Numbered from the stretch's first letter, positions 52,899 through 61,565 are shown. The stretch is 64,000 bases of DNA from Paenibacillus sp. FSL H7-0326 (GCF_001955535.1 NZ_MPVN01000012.1:1-64000); one strand, 5' to 3'. The notes: generated by a model not told the origin, from the sequence alone. Program-made: numbers and translations.

Positions 52899-53264
52899 AT
52901 GGCATACCAAAAGTTGGGTCGTAACTCCAGTGCTCGTAAAGCATTGTTCCGTGACCTCGTAACGGATCTGTTCTTGTACGAGCGTATTCAAACGACTGAA
53001 GCAAAAGCGAAAGAAGTTCGTTCTATCGCTGAAAAGCTGATCACCAAAGCGAAGCAAGGGGATCTTCATGCACGTCGTCAAGTGGCTGCTTATGTACGTC
53101 GTGAGACGATTGATGGTGAACAGGATGCAATTCAAAAACTGTTTGGCGAAATCGCACCACGTTACGCTGAGCGTCCAGGTGGATACACTCGTATCATGAA
53201 ACTAGGACCTCGTCGCGGTGACGCTGCGCCTATGGTTTACTTGGAACTGGTAGACCGTGCGTAA
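52899..53264 (+). CDS. rplQ: 50S ribosomal protein L17
   Basis: 121 residues, near the tunnel exit. [20 protein letters not shown] is typical. GAAGGAGGGG upstream. Last gene of the alpha operon; a terminator follows. Confidence 0.97.
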   Translation: MAYQKLGRNSSARKALFRDLVTDLFLYERIQTTEAKAKEVRSIAEKLITKAKQGDLHARRQVAAYVRRETIDGEQDAIQKLFGEIAPRYAERPGGYTRIMKLGPRRGDAAPMVYLELVDRA

Positions 53265-53354
53265 ATAGTGGCATAAAGTGAGGGAAGGGTGACAGGATTT
53301 ACATTCTGAACATGCCCTTTTTTTCCTTGCCTCATTGAAGCAACGGTTTGGGGA

Positions 53355-53378
53355 GGAGCTCCGATAGGAGCTCTTTTT
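53355..53378 (+). terminator. Terminator of the S10-spc-alpha cluster
   Basis: A perfect 7-bp GC-rich stem (GAGCTCC 53356-53362 / GGAGCTC 53367-53373) around GATA, with five T. It lies 91 bases after rplQ. Confidence 0.8.
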
Positions 53379-53456
53379 CATTGTGATGAGGATTGGAAGC
53401 TGCATGTTAGGACTTAGAAGGCTGTGTGCTTAGTATGGGATAAAGGTGTGAATTCG

Positions 53457-54233
53457 ATGCGGAACATATGTATGAAAGTGAATTATGATGGTACGGATTA
53501 TTTCGGTTTCCAAACCCAGCCGATCGGCAACACCATTCAGGATCGAATTGAAGAAGCGATTAAATCACTGACAGGTGAAGTGGTCAAAATACATGCATCA
53601 GGTCGTACTGACGCTGGAGTGCATGCTATTGGACAGGTTTTTCATTTTCATACTGAATCCATGATTCCGATTGATCGCTGGTGTATGGCGCTGAATGGCA
53701 GACTGCCTGAGGACATCATACTCACCGATGCTTACGAAGTTCCGCTTGAGTTCCATTCCAGACGTTCTGCCAAGAGAAAAACCTATCGTTACACCATTAA
53801 TGCCAATCAGTTTCTCGATCTATTTAATAGACGGACGCAGCTGCATCATCCAGGTAAGCTGGATATCCAAGCGATGCGGGAGAGTCTCCCATACTTGCTT
53901 GGGACTCATGACTTTACCTCTTTCGCCTCTCGGCACTCCACCAAGCAATCTCATATCAGGACACTGTATGAGGCAGAGCTGAAGGTCGATACTTCCATGA
54001 GCCGGAAAGGTCACCCGAGAGATCAAGGTGTTATACATCTGTTTATTACGGGAAACGGCTTCTTGCAGCATATGGTTCGTATTATTGTCGGCACGTTGCT
54101 GGAGGTCGGAGAAGGGAAGCGTAAGCCACAAGATATGAAAATGATCTTGGAGGCAGAGGATCGGTCTGCAGCAGGTCCTACAGCAGTTAGCAAAGGGCTG
54201 ATGCTGTGGAATGTGGAGTATGAGGATTTCTAA
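53457..54233 (+). CDS. truA: tRNA pseudouridine(38-40) synthase TruA
   Basis: 258 residues. The catalytic aspartate is in SGRTDAGVHAIGQV. Modifies uridines in the anticodon stem-loop. ATG 53457 (MRNICMKVNYDGTDYFGFQ) is preceded by AAAGGTG; GTG 53448 is possible. In B. subtilis the ecfA1-ecfA2-ecfT genes stand between rplQ and truA; here they are absent. Confidence 0.95.
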   Translation: MRNICMKVNYDGTDYFGFQTQPIGNTIQDRIEEAIKSLTGEVVKIHASGRTDAGVHAIGQVFHFHTESMIPIDRWCMALNGRLPEDIILTDAYEVPLEFHSRRSAKRKTYRYTINANQFLDLFNRRTQLHHPGKLDIQAMRESLPYLLGTHDFTSFASRHSTKQSHIRTLYEAELKVDTSMSRKGHPRDQGVIHLFITGNGFLQHMVRIIVGTLLEVGEGKRKPQDMKMILEAEDRSAAGPTAVSKGLMLWNVEYEDF

Positions 54234-54254
54234 AAAAAACCTCGGATAAATGCC

Positions 54255-54283
54255 TTGCGAACTGGGCTGCAATCGTGTAATAT
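54255..54283 (+). promoter_or_regulatory. Promoter of rplM-rpsI
   Basis: TTGCGA at 54255-54260 and TAATAT at 54278-54283, spacing 17, just after truA. The predicted transcript begins shortly before the L13 leader hairpin. Confidence 0.7.
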
Positions 54284-54297
54284 ATAAGTTGTGTTTT

Positions 54298-54327
54298 CTT
54301 AATGGCTTTCCCACAGCCCCAATTAAG
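54298..54327 (+). promoter_or_regulatory. Probable L13 leader hairpin
   Basis: CTTAAT 54298-54303 pairs with ATTAAG 54322-54327, and GGCT 54304-54307 with AGCC 54315-54318, with a 3-base bulge. It lies at the very 5' end of the predicted rplM transcript, where Firmicutes carry the L13 autoregulatory leader. Assignment rests on position and shape. Confidence 0.6.
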
Positions 54328-54441
54328 TGAACAACCAAATGTAACACCAATCCATCATAAACAAACAGTTAAATTTAACGAATATAAAAGACTAACATTT
54401 ATGCGTATTATGAACGCGAACATTTGAAGGAGGATCTTTTC

Positions 54442-54879
54442 ATGCGTACCACTTATATGGCGAAGCCTAATGAAGTTGAGCGTAATTGGCACATCATCGA
54501 TGCTGAAGGCAAAACGCTCGGCCGTTTGGCAAGCGAAGCTGCGGCTTTGATTCGCGGTAAACACAAGCCACAATTCACTCCACATGTTGACACTGGCGAT
54601 TTCGTTGTTGTTATCAATGCAGAGAAAATTGTTCTTACTGGTAAGAAAATGGAGAACAAAAACTACTACCGTCACTCTATGCACCCAGGTGGACTGAAAG
54701 TCACTCCTGCTAAAGAGATGGTTAAGAACAAGCCTGAACGTATGATCGAACTCGCTGTACACGGCATGCTTCCTAAGACTCGTATGGGTAACCAAATGAA
54801 ACTTAGATTGAAAGCATACGCTGGCGCTGAACATCCACATGCAGCACAAAAACCTGAAGTTTACGAACTTCGCGGATAA
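54442..54879 (+). CDS. rplM: 50S ribosomal protein L13
   Basis: 145 residues; an early assembly protein. ATG 54442 ([16 protein letters not shown]) has GAAGGAGG eight bases upstream. Co-transcribed with rpsI, 19 bases on. Confidence 0.97.
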   Translation: MRTTYMAKPNEVERNWHIIDAEGKTLGRLASEAAALIRGKHKPQFTPHVDTGDFVVVINAEKIVLTGKKMENKNYYRHSMHPGGLKVTPAKEMVKNKPERMIELAVHGMLPKTRMGNQMKLRLKAYAGAEHPHAAQKPEVYELRG

Positions 54880-54898
54880 TTAAAAGGAGGACAGTTTC

Positions 54899-55294
54899 AT
54901 GGCACAAGTACAATACTATGGGACAGGTCGTCGTAAACATTCGGTAGCACGTGTTCGCCTTGTACCGGGTGAAGGACGCATTGTCATTAACAAACGCGAC
55001 ATCAACGATTATTTCGGCGGTTTGGAAACACTCAAACTGATCGTTAAACAACCACTTGAACTGACTGAAACTTTGGGTAACTACGATGTTCTCGTAATCG
55101 CTCATGGTGGTGGTATCACTGGTCAAGCAGGCGCAATCCGTCACGGTATCTCCCGTGCACTTCTGAAAGCTGACCCAGAATACCGTCCAGGTCTGAAAAA
55201 AGCAGGCTTCCTGACTCGTGACCCACGTATGAAAGAACGTAAAAAATACGGTCTCAAAGCCGCTCGTCGTGCACCACAGTTCTCGAAACGTTAA
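54899..55294 (+). CDS. rpsI: 30S ribosomal protein S9
   Basis: 131 residues. The C-terminal tail ends in the conserved arginine (RRAPQFSKR) that touches the P-site tRNA. AAAGGAGG upstream. Confidence 0.97.
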   Translation: MAQVQYYGTGRRKHSVARVRLVPGEGRIVINKRDINDYFGGLETLKLIVKQPLELTETLGNYDVLVIAHGGGITGQAGAIRHGISRALLKADPEYRPGLKKAGFLTRDPRMKERKKYGLKAARRAPQFSKR

Positions 55295-55321
55295 TATTAT
55301 CTTGGACTTTCAAGATTACAC

Positions 55322-55349
55322 CCTCTGGCCATCAGGTCAGAGGTTTTTT
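55322..55349 (+). terminator. rplM-rpsI terminator
   Basis: A 9-bp stem with one G-U pair (CCTCTGGCC 55322-55330 / GGTCAGAGG 55335-55343), ATCA loop and six T. The remaining 185 bases to the next gene show nothing I can name. Confidence 0.9.
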
Positions 55350-55534
55350 ATTTTACTTTGCCTATCCTTCTCTAAAGTGTCCGCGCTTATATTCTTTAGT
55401 AGCGCATTAGAACAACTTCCTCAATCCCATCCTATGCCATTGCTGCAACCTTCTGAAGGACGTCATCGTTTAGAGTACAAGAAGGAATCCTCTTCTTATA
55501 ACAACTTAATTTAATTAGAAGGCAGGTTATAACG

Positions 55535-56203
55535 ATGCGACGATTGAATAAAAATGTGATTGGGTTCATGGCGGTTTCTTTAGCTATTACATTAGGTAGT
55601 GGCTTAACGTATGCAAATGTCGGCTTCACGGATATTCAAGGTACATATGGGGAAGCGGAGATCCGTTCCTTACAGGAAAGAAGTATCGTCAGAGGGATAG
55701 GGAACGGGGAATTTAAGCCTGAGTCCTCCTTATCGACTGCTGAGGCTGTACAATTGATTGCAGGAGGTCTTAAGTCGATTTCTAGCGACAAGAAGGAAGA
55801 GCTTAAGTTGGAAGGCGAGACAGTTGAAATGTATAGTGAGGTATGGCTTGAAGGCTGGTATGCAGATGCATTCATAGACTTTAATGACAATGGCCTTTCG
55901 GTTCCTGCGGAGCTGACACCATCATCCTCAATAACCAAGGAGCAATATACGGCATTACTCATAGATATGATCGAGAAATACGCCGGTTTGCCGCTGATCA
56001 ATATCAAGCCTGAGGAAATCTCAGATGCAGATGACATCACACCTGCTTACCAAGGCGCCATTCAGCGCTCATTAGTTTGGGATATTACAGAGCTGGATGA
56101 TAAGCTTAACTTTTCTCCGAGAGCGGAGATTACACGGGCAGAGGCTTCGGTTATGCTCTTCCATGCACTGGAGTTTTTGAGCAAGCATCCTTATAGGCAC
56201 TAA
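55535..56203 (+). CDS. Secreted S-layer-homology (SLH) domain protein
   Basis: 222 residues. A signal peptide (positive MRRLNKN, hydrophobic core, likely cleavage after about residue 27 in LTYA) is followed by SLH-like repeats: about 30-77 (VGFTDIQGTYGEAEIRSL), about 105-147 (WYADAFIDFNDNG), and about 160-215 with ITRAEASVMLFHAL. SLH domains bind pyruvylated secondary cell wall polymers, so it is probably held on the cell surface. There is no attached enzyme domain. Function unknown; it may be a small wall-bound regulatory or structural protein. GAAGG ribosome site. Confidence 0.85.
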   Translation: MRRLNKNVIGFMAVSLAITLGSGLTYANVGFTDIQGTYGEAEIRSLQERSIVRGIGNGEFKPESSLSTAEAVQLIAGGLKSISSDKKEELKLEGETVEMYSEVWLEGWYADAFIDFNDNGLSVPAELTPSSSITKEQYTALLIDMIEKYAGLPLINIKPEEISDADDITPAYQGAIQRSLVWDITELDDKLNFSPRAEITRAEASVMLFHALEFLSKHPYRH

Positions 56204-56250
56204 ATGTACAGTGAAACACGAATCTTCATCGTTTTACCTTAGAAATTGTA

Positions 56251-56366
56251 AAAGGCTTGTTCTTCTTTAAAGTTAAACTAAACAGATAATGCATTGGGTA
56301 TTCTTCGGAGCTGCCCGTGTCTACTTCTGAATGGTCACTTTACTAACGAAGAACAGGCTTTTTTTG
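56251..56366 (+). terminator. Long-range hairpin with T-run (terminator or leader element)
   Basis: A 15-bp stem with two G-U pairs (56251-56265 / 56348-56362) enclosing an 82-base loop, then a T-run to about 56365. Inside, GGGTA and TGCCC can form a second hairpin. It could end the SLH transcript or be an attenuator. The rest of the 331-base gap holds the cysH promoter. Confidence 0.5.
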
Positions 56367-56438
56367 CATACTTTTTATCAAAAACAAATAAAGTTTCAAA
56401 AAAACCTTAAATTCTTAGTAAAAAAGTTGGATTTAGCA

Positions 56439-56466
56439 TTGACTTTCTCCTGGTAAGATTTATACT
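56439..56466 (+). promoter_or_regulatory. cysH-sat promoter
   Basis: TTGACT at 56439-56444 and TATACT at 56461-56466, spacing 16. It comes after the long hairpin and 69 bases before cysH. Confidence 0.65.
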
Positions 56467-56534
56467 TAATTGTAATTCATATCTAAATTGTAGGCTTTAA
56501 TGTAAGGTAGTACACATATGGGAGGCAAGTACAA

Positions 56535-57227
56535 ATGAATTTGTTAGAAAAAGAAGAATTGGCTAGAGTTAAAGCGATCGAGCTCGAGGATGCAACGCCG
56601 GAGGATATTATTCGTTTTGCTGTTGAGACATTTCCGAACATCACATTTGCTTGCAGTTTTGGTGCCGAAGATGTTGTCTTGGTTGATATGCTTCAAAAAA
56701 TCAGTCCTAAATCAGACATATTTTATCTAGATACAGATTTTCATTTTAAAGAAACATATGAGACACGGGATCGTCTTGTAGCTCGTTATCATATTGATTT
56801 TGTCAGAGTATCACCAAAGATTACACCCGAAGAGCAAGCGCAGGAGCATGGTGCAGAGCTGTGGAAGTCTGATCCGAATGCATGCTGCAACATTAGAAAG
56901 GTAGAGCCTTTGACACGTATCCTATCTCAATATGATGCATGGATTACCGGAATTCGTCGTGACCAGGCACCTACTCGCGCAAATGCAAAGAAAGTAGAGT
57001 ACGATACGAAATTTGGCCTAATGAAATTCAATCCGATTGCGGGCTGGACGAACGAGGATGTATGGAACTATATTCGGGAGAACAATCTGATCTATAATCC
57101 GCTCCATGATCAAAATTACCCAAGTATAGGATGCGAATATTGCACTAGACAGGTAATGCCGGGAGAAGATCCCCGAGCAGGACGCTGGTCAGGTAATGAT
57201 AAAACGGAGTGTGGATTGCACAAATAA
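56535..57227 (+). CDS. cysH: Adenylylsulfate (APS/PAPS) reductase
   Basis: 230 residues. It reduces activated sulfate to sulfite with thioredoxin. The CC pair in PNACCNIRKVEPL and the CxxC in GCEYCTRQV are the four ligands of a [4Fe-4S] cluster, which marks the APS-using type. CSFGAEDVVLVDM is the PP-loop region. The catalytic C-terminal ECGLHK is present. AGGAGGCAAG-type site before ATG 56535. Operon with sat, 81 bases on. Confidence 0.95.
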   Translation: MNLLEKEELARVKAIELEDATPEDIIRFAVETFPNITFACSFGAEDVVLVDMLQKISPKSDIFYLDTDFHFKETYETRDRLVARYHIDFVRVSPKITPEEQAQEHGAELWKSDPNACCNIRKVEPLTRILSQYDAWITGIRRDQAPTRANAKKVEYDTKFGLMKFNPIAGWTNEDVWNYIRENNLIYNPLHDQNYPSIGCEYCTRQVMPGEDPRAGRWSGNDKTECGLHK

Positions 57228-57308
57228 GCGATTCAATTTATTAAATTTAAATAGCTTGCGTAACTTCAAATCATCGTTATAGACAATCGCTCATAAGGAG
57301 ATGGGTTC

Positions 57309-58481
57309 ATGGCTGCGATATTGCCTCATGGTGGAACACTAGTTAATCGGATTGTAACAGGTGCAGAGCGAGAAGAACAGCTCAAGCAAGCTAAGGAGCT
57401 AAGACAGCTGCCCATTACCAATTGGACCATATCGGATTTGGATTTGATTGGTGTGGGTGCATTTTCTCCGTTGACCGGGTTTTTAAATGAAGAGGATTAT
57501 CAGTCTGTAGTTCATAACATGCGACTTGCAAATGGTACGGTGTGGAGCATTCCGATTACACTTGATGTGAATCCCGAGTATGCAGCATCGTTTGAAATCG
57601 GTGAGGTCATTGCTCTAGTAGGTCAGGAAGATAGTGTGATCTATGGGACGCTGACTGTGGAAAGTGTGTATAAGGCAGATCATGAGGTTGAAGCAGTAAA
57701 AGTCTATAAAACAAATGATAAAGAACATCCTGGTGTGAAAAAGCTGTTTGAACGCCATACAACTTACGTAGGCGGTTCGATTCAAGTGTTGAATCGTAAG
57801 CAGCCAGCGAAGTTCGAAGAATTTTATTATGATCCGGCAGAGACACGTGAACAGTTTGAAGCCAAAGGCTGGAAGACAGTGGTAGGGTTCCAAACACGTA
57901 ATCCTGTTCACCGTGCACATGAATATATTCAGAAGAGTGCGATGGAGATTGTGGATGCTCTGTTCCTTAATCCACTTGTTGGTGAGACGAAGTCAGATGA
58001 TGTGCCGGCGGATGTCCGTATGAAGAGTTATCTGGTTCTGCTCGAGAATTACTATCCGGCGAATCGGACTTTCCTGGGTGTATTTCCGGCAGCGATGCGT
58101 TATGCAGGTCCGAGGGAAGCGATCTTCCATGCGATGGTCCGCAAGAACTATGGCTGTACTCATTTTATCGTTGGCCGTGATCATGCAGGGGTAGGCGATT
58201 ATTATGGTACCTATGAGGCCCAGGAGATCTTCACTAATTTTACAGCTGAGGAGCTTGGGATTACTCCGCTATTCTTCGAACACAGCTTCTTCTGTACGAA
58301 ATGCGGAAATATGGCCTCCAGCAAGACTTGCCCGCATGGCAAAGAGGACCATTTAACATTGTCGGGTACGAAAGTAAGAGGGCTCCTGAGAGAGGGACAA
58401 TGCCCGCCGCCGGAATTTACGCGCCCGGAAGTAGCGGAAGTGCTGATTGAGGGTATGACGGAGCAGCAGGTAACCACATAA
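57309..58481 (+). CDS. sat: Sulfate adenylyltransferase (ATP sulfurylase)
   Basis: 390 residues, monofunctional. Makes APS from sulfate and ATP, the substrate of CysH. Motifs [13 protein letters not shown] and [13 protein letters not shown] form the nucleotide site; [16 protein letters not shown] is a zinc-binding segment. AAGGAG before ATG 57309. No APS kinase (cysC) or sulfate permease follows, which fits direct APS reduction. Confidence 0.96.
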   Translation: MAAILPHGGTLVNRIVTGAEREEQLKQAKELRQLPITNWTISDLDLIGVGAFSPLTGFLNEEDYQSVVHNMRLANGTVWSIPITLDVNPEYAASFEIGEVIALVGQEDSVIYGTLTVESVYKADHEVEAVKVYKTNDKEHPGVKKLFERHTTYVGGSIQVLNRKQPAKFEEFYYDPAETREQFEAKGWKTVVGFQTRNPVHRAHEYIQKSAMEIVDALFLNPLVGETKSDDVPADVRMKSYLVLLENYYPANRTFLGVFPAAMRYAGPREAIFHAMVRKNYGCTHFIVGRDHAGVGDYYGTYEAQEIFTNFTAEELGITPLFFEHSFFCTKCGNMASSKTCPHGKEDHLTLSGTKVRGLLREGQCPPPEFTRPEVAEVLIEGMTEQQVTT

Positions 58482-58514
58482 TTTAGGTTTGTCCTTATAT
58501 AAATGAATATTTGT

Positions 58515-58568
58515 CCACCTCGTCCCATATAGATCATTATGGTCAGTTTGGATCGGAGGTGGCTTTTT
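58515..58568 (+). terminator. Terminator-like hairpin that contains the cwlD ribosome site
   Basis: CCACCTC 58515-58521 pairs with GAGGTGG 58556-58562 across a 34-base loop and a run of six T follows. The 3' arm is also the Shine-Dalgarno sequence of cwlD (GGAGGTGG, seven bases before ATG 58570). So sat read-through RNA would have this site masked, or would terminate. Confidence 0.55.
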
Positions 58569-58569
58569 T

Positions 58570-59325
58570 ATGCGAAAAAAACGTTCGAATAAGCTCTTGG
58601 TGTGGATTCATGTTCGAACCATGAAGAGAGTCCTGCTGGGAGCTCTTCTGCTGGCTCTATTTGTCTGTATCGCTATATATGAGGTACCGGCATCTAAAAC
58701 GTGGAATTATTGGAGCCTGCCGTTGTCAGGGAAGGTCATTGCTCTGGATGCAGGGCACGGTGGTCCAGACGGGGGAGCCGTGAGCAAGCAAGGGGTTATT
58801 GAGAAAGATATCAATTTAGCTGTAGCCTTGTATTTACGGGACTATTTGCAGCAAGCAGGTGCTACTGTGGTCATGACCAGAGAAACAGATGTCGACCTCG
58901 CTCCTGAAGATACCAAGGGATATTCCAAACGAAAAACAGAGGATCTGAAGCAGCGTGTAAGAATGATTGAGGATAAGCAGGTGGATATGTTTATTAGCAT
59001 TCACATGAACAGCATCCCTTCTAATCGCTGGAGCGGAGCACAGGTATTCTATTACCCGAATCATGAAGATAATCCAAACTTTGCTGCACTCATTCAGGAC
59101 GAGATTAGACGAAACCTAGAGAATACAGATCGAATCGCAAAAACTGTTAACACCGTATATATGCTTCAAGCATTAAAAATGCCGTCTGTGCTTGTTGAGG
59201 TGGGCTTTCTGTCACATCCCGAAGAATCCAGACTACTGGCAGAGGATGAGTATCAGCGTAAGGTAGCAGCATCTGTCTACAAAGGAATTTTGAGATATGC
59301 CTCAGGGGAAAAAATGAAAAACTAA
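58570..59325 (+). CDS. cwlD: N-acetylmuramoyl-L-alanine amidase CwlD
   Basis: 251 residues. One N-terminal membrane-spanning segment (about 20-40), then an Amidase_3 domain with zinc ligands in ALDAGHGGPDGG, an acidic residue in the following block, and FISIHMNS, with the catalytic VEVGFLSHPEE. In spore formers CwlD strips peptides from muramic acid in the cortex, the first step to muramic-delta-lactam needed for germination. SD overlap with a hairpin suggests translation control. Confidence 0.93.
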   Translation: MRKKRSNKLLVWIHVRTMKRVLLGALLLALFVCIAIYEVPASKTWNYWSLPLSGKVIALDAGHGGPDGGAVSKQGVIEKDINLAVALYLRDYLQQAGATVVMTRETDVDLAPEDTKGYSKRKTEDLKQRVRMIEDKQVDMFISIHMNSIPSNRWSGAQVFYYPNHEDNPNFAALIQDEIRRNLENTDRIAKTVNTVYMLQALKMPSVLVEVGFLSHPEESRLLAEDEYQRKVAASVYKGILRYASGEKMKN

Positions 59326-59331
59326 AATAAT

Positions 59332-59403
59332 GCACCTCAGAGTGTTATAATAGATCTGTACTTGTATAAAAGGAATACATGCCAATAGATAAAGCTGAGG
59401 TGC
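59332..59403 (+). promoter_or_regulatory. mrp promoter inside an SD-masking inverted repeat
   Basis: GCACCTCAG 59332-59340 and CTGAGGTGC 59395-59403 are perfect inverted repeats; the second holds the mrp ribosome site (GAGGTG). Between them is an extended -10 promoter (TGTTATAAT, hexamer 59346-59351). RNA from this promoter would start near 59358 and lack the first arm, leaving the ribosome site free; RNA from cwlD would carry both arms. Confidence 0.55.
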
Positions 59404-59410
59404 TATCATC

Positions 59411-60535
59411 ATGTTATCAAGAGACCAAGTGCTGGAATTATTATCTGACATTCAGGAGCCTGTGAGCGGACTTCGGTATGCAGATCTGAACTTTATTCGC
59501 GATATCATGGTTAAAGAGGATCGAACCCATTTGACCATGATTTGTTTGACTGAAGATGAAAACGTTCGCAGAACGCTTAAAGATCAGGCAGCCTCTGTAC
59601 TGCGTCAGGCAGGAGTGAATGAAGTCCATGTGCGGCTTCGCAATGCTTCAGACATGGAGCGAGAAGGCGCGTTAGGGGATAGCAAGAAGAGGAATACAGA
59701 AGCAGCAGAACCAACTGATGAAGAAGTGCTGGTCAAAGGACACGCTGCAGGGATGGAGAATAACGATCTCCTAGATCCTGCGTCAGGAGTTCAGTTTATC
59801 GCCATTGCAAGCGGCAAAGGCGGAGTCGGCAAATCGACGGTTTCCGTAAACCTGGCTGCTGCCCTCGCGAGGCAGGGGAAGAGAGTAGGAATCATTGACG
59901 CGGATATTTACGGCTTCAGCGTTCCCGATATGATGGGGATTGAAGAGGGGCCTGCAGTGGTGGATGGAGCAATTCAGCCTGTGGAGCGTTTCGGTGTCAA
60001 AGTGATGTCTATGGGCTTTTTCGTTCAAGAGAACAGTCCAGTTGTCTGGAGAGGCCCGATGCTGGGGAAAATGCTGAGACAGTTCTTCAGTGATGTGAAT
60101 TGGGGGAGTCTTGATTATATGATCCTTGATTTGCCTCCAGGTACAGGAGACATTGCACTGGATGTACATCAAATGATACCGCAAAGCAAAGAGATTATTG
60201 TAACGACACCACATGCTACAGCAGCCTTTGTTGCGGCGCGAGCTGGAGCGATGGCGATACAGACGCAGCATGAGATTCTGGGCGTAATCGAAAATATGGC
60301 TTATTATCAATGTGGATCCTGTGGAGAGAAAGATTATGTGTTCGGAAGAGGCGGCGGGGGGCGGTTAGCCGAAAGCCTGCATACGGAATTGCTCGCCCAA
60401 ATTCCACTCGGTAATCCGGATAATCACATTTCTGAGCCTGATTTCTCTCCGTCGATTTATAAGGATCATACAGAGATCGGACAAATGTATAATGATGTTG
60501 CAGCAGCGATTATTGATAAGACAACTGTTGAATAG
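59411..60535 (+). CDS. salA: Mrp/NBP35-family P-loop ATPase (SalA)
   Basis: 374 residues. N-terminal MIP18/DUF59 domain (about 1-75), a linker (about 80-125) and a P-loop domain with the deviant Walker A SGKGGVGKST, plus PPGTGD and a CGSCGE pair that may carry an Fe-S cluster. The family transfers Fe-S clusters; the B. subtilis homologue SalA also represses scoC. The order cwlD-salA-gerD-kbaA matches B. subtilis. GAGGTG before ATG 59411. Confidence 0.93.
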   Translation: MLSRDQVLELLSDIQEPVSGLRYADLNFIRDIMVKEDRTHLTMICLTEDENVRRTLKDQAASVLRQAGVNEVHVRLRNASDMEREGALGDSKKRNTEAAEPTDEEVLVKGHAAGMENNDLLDPASGVQFIAIASGKGGVGKSTVSVNLAAALARQGKRVGIIDADIYGFSVPDMMGIEEGPAVVDGAIQPVERFGVKVMSMGFFVQENSPVVWRGPMLGKMLRQFFSDVNWGSLDYMILDLPPGTGDIALDVHQMIPQSKEIIVTTPHATAAFVAARAGAMAIQTQHEILGVIENMAYYQCGSCGEKDYVFGRGGGGRLAESLHTELLAQIPLGNPDNHISEPDFSPSIYKDHTEIGQMYNDVAAAIIDKTTVE

Positions 60536-60546
60536 AAATATTGAAT

Positions 60547-60621
60547 AAAAAAACCAAGCCGCACTGATGTCATAGGCCGTCTTATGGACGAGCTAATGCC
60601 ATGATTGGCTTGGCTTTTTTT
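60547..60621. terminator. Bidirectional terminator between salA and gerD
   Basis: CCAAGCC 60554-60560 pairs with GGCTTGG 60607-60613; A- and T-runs flank the stem on both sides and extend it, with one bulge. The 46-base loop can form a small inner hairpin (CGTC/GACG). It serves the convergent genes salA (plus) and gerD (minus). Confidence 0.85.
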
Positions 60622-60644
60622 ATTAGGTTGAGACTCAAATAGGG

Positions 60645-61448
60645 TTAACTGCTGCCACCAGATCCGCTTTCTCCGCCTTCGCCGCCGCTTTCATTCCCGC
60701 CTTCACCACCGCCGCCGCCTTCGCCGCCGCCACCTTCGCCTTGAGCTCCCCCAGCGCCTTCACTTTGTTTAGGCTGCAGCTCCTCTTTGACAACGGCCTG
60801 CAGCAGCTCCATAACTTCCATACGGAAGAGTGGATTCTGCATAGCTTCCTGCATGACACTCATCGTCTGTTTGCGATAATCAGCACTTTGAGTGAGCTCC
60901 AGCATCATTTTTTGCATTTCAGGAGATTTCAGCATATCCTCCATCGACTTTTGGTACGTAGGGTCCTTAATAAGCTCCATGTGAATTTGCTTGCTCTGGG
61001 CGTTAACCACCTTGGCAAATTCTCCTGCAAATTTCGGGTCCTTCATGATCTCTTCAAATTCCTTCTTGTACTCAGGGGAGGAGAGGGTGTCTTTGACCGC
61101 AAGACGAATATCCTCACTTGATCCGCCTGAAGTAAGCATTCGAATACCAAAGCTTCCTGAAGCAGAGCCTCCGCCTGATCCTGAACCCGATCCGCCTCCG
61201 GATCCTGATTCTTCTTCCGAACCGCCCTCACCGCCGCCGCTTCCTGTACTGCTTTGACCAAGAAGGGCTTCCTCCATTGCTTTTTTACCTTCATCGCTTT
61301 TCAAAATATCAACGACCATCGTCTTCATTTCTTTATAACTGCCGCCTTGGGATCCAGAGCTTTGATCAGACCCGCATCCGGATAAAAGGGTGGCCATACC
61401 GCCTACCAAACACAAGTAACGTAAATTATGCCATTTCACGCGCCTCAC
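60645..61448 (-). CDS. gerD: Spore germination lipoprotein GerD
   Basis: 267 residues; B. subtilis GerD has about 185. Signal peptide with lipobox LLSGC (Cys25 lipidated). The helical GerD core is clear (about 36-64 and 110-225: DEGKKAMEEALLG; KDPKFAGEFAKVV; MLKSPEMQKMMLELTQSADY). Two low-complexity tracts of Gly/Ser/Glu are added, at about 65-100 and 229-267. GerD gathers germinant receptors into the germinosome in the spore inner membrane. The tracts may be flexible linkers and tails; their effect is unknown. Confidence 0.92.
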   Translation of the reverse strand: MRRVKWHNLRYLCLVGGMATLLSGCGSDQSSGSQGGSYKEMKTMVVDILKSDEGKKAMEEALLGQSSTGSGGGEGGSEEESGSGGGSGSGSGGGSASGSFGIRMLTSGGSSEDIRLAVKDTLSSPEYKKEFEEIMKDPKFAGEFAKVVNAQSKQIHMELIKDPTYQKSMEDMLKSPEMQKMMLELTQSADYRKQTMSVMQEAMQNPLFRMEVMELLQAVVKEELQPKQSEGAGGAQGEGGGGEGGGGGEGGNESGGEGGESGSGGSS

Positions 61449-61565
61449 AGCCCCTTTTTAAGATACTGATTGTAGTATGAGGGGAATACACGATAATTAT
61501 GTCCGATAAGCCATGGTTTTTTATTGAGAAGGTTGGTAAAATAAAGACTCGGAGGTGGAAAAGGT

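Noticed and set aside
56204-56534. An S-box (SAM-I) riboswitch before cysH
   Set aside because: The conserved S-box sequence blocks (AGAG...GGAGGGA, GAAACC..GCAACC) are not present; only a long-range hairpin and a promoter are seen.
60741-61257. Plus-strand frames opposite gerD, including a proline/glutamate-rich one
   Set aside because: They are the complement of the gerD low-complexity tracts; GerD has a lipobox, the family core and a consistent neighbourhood.
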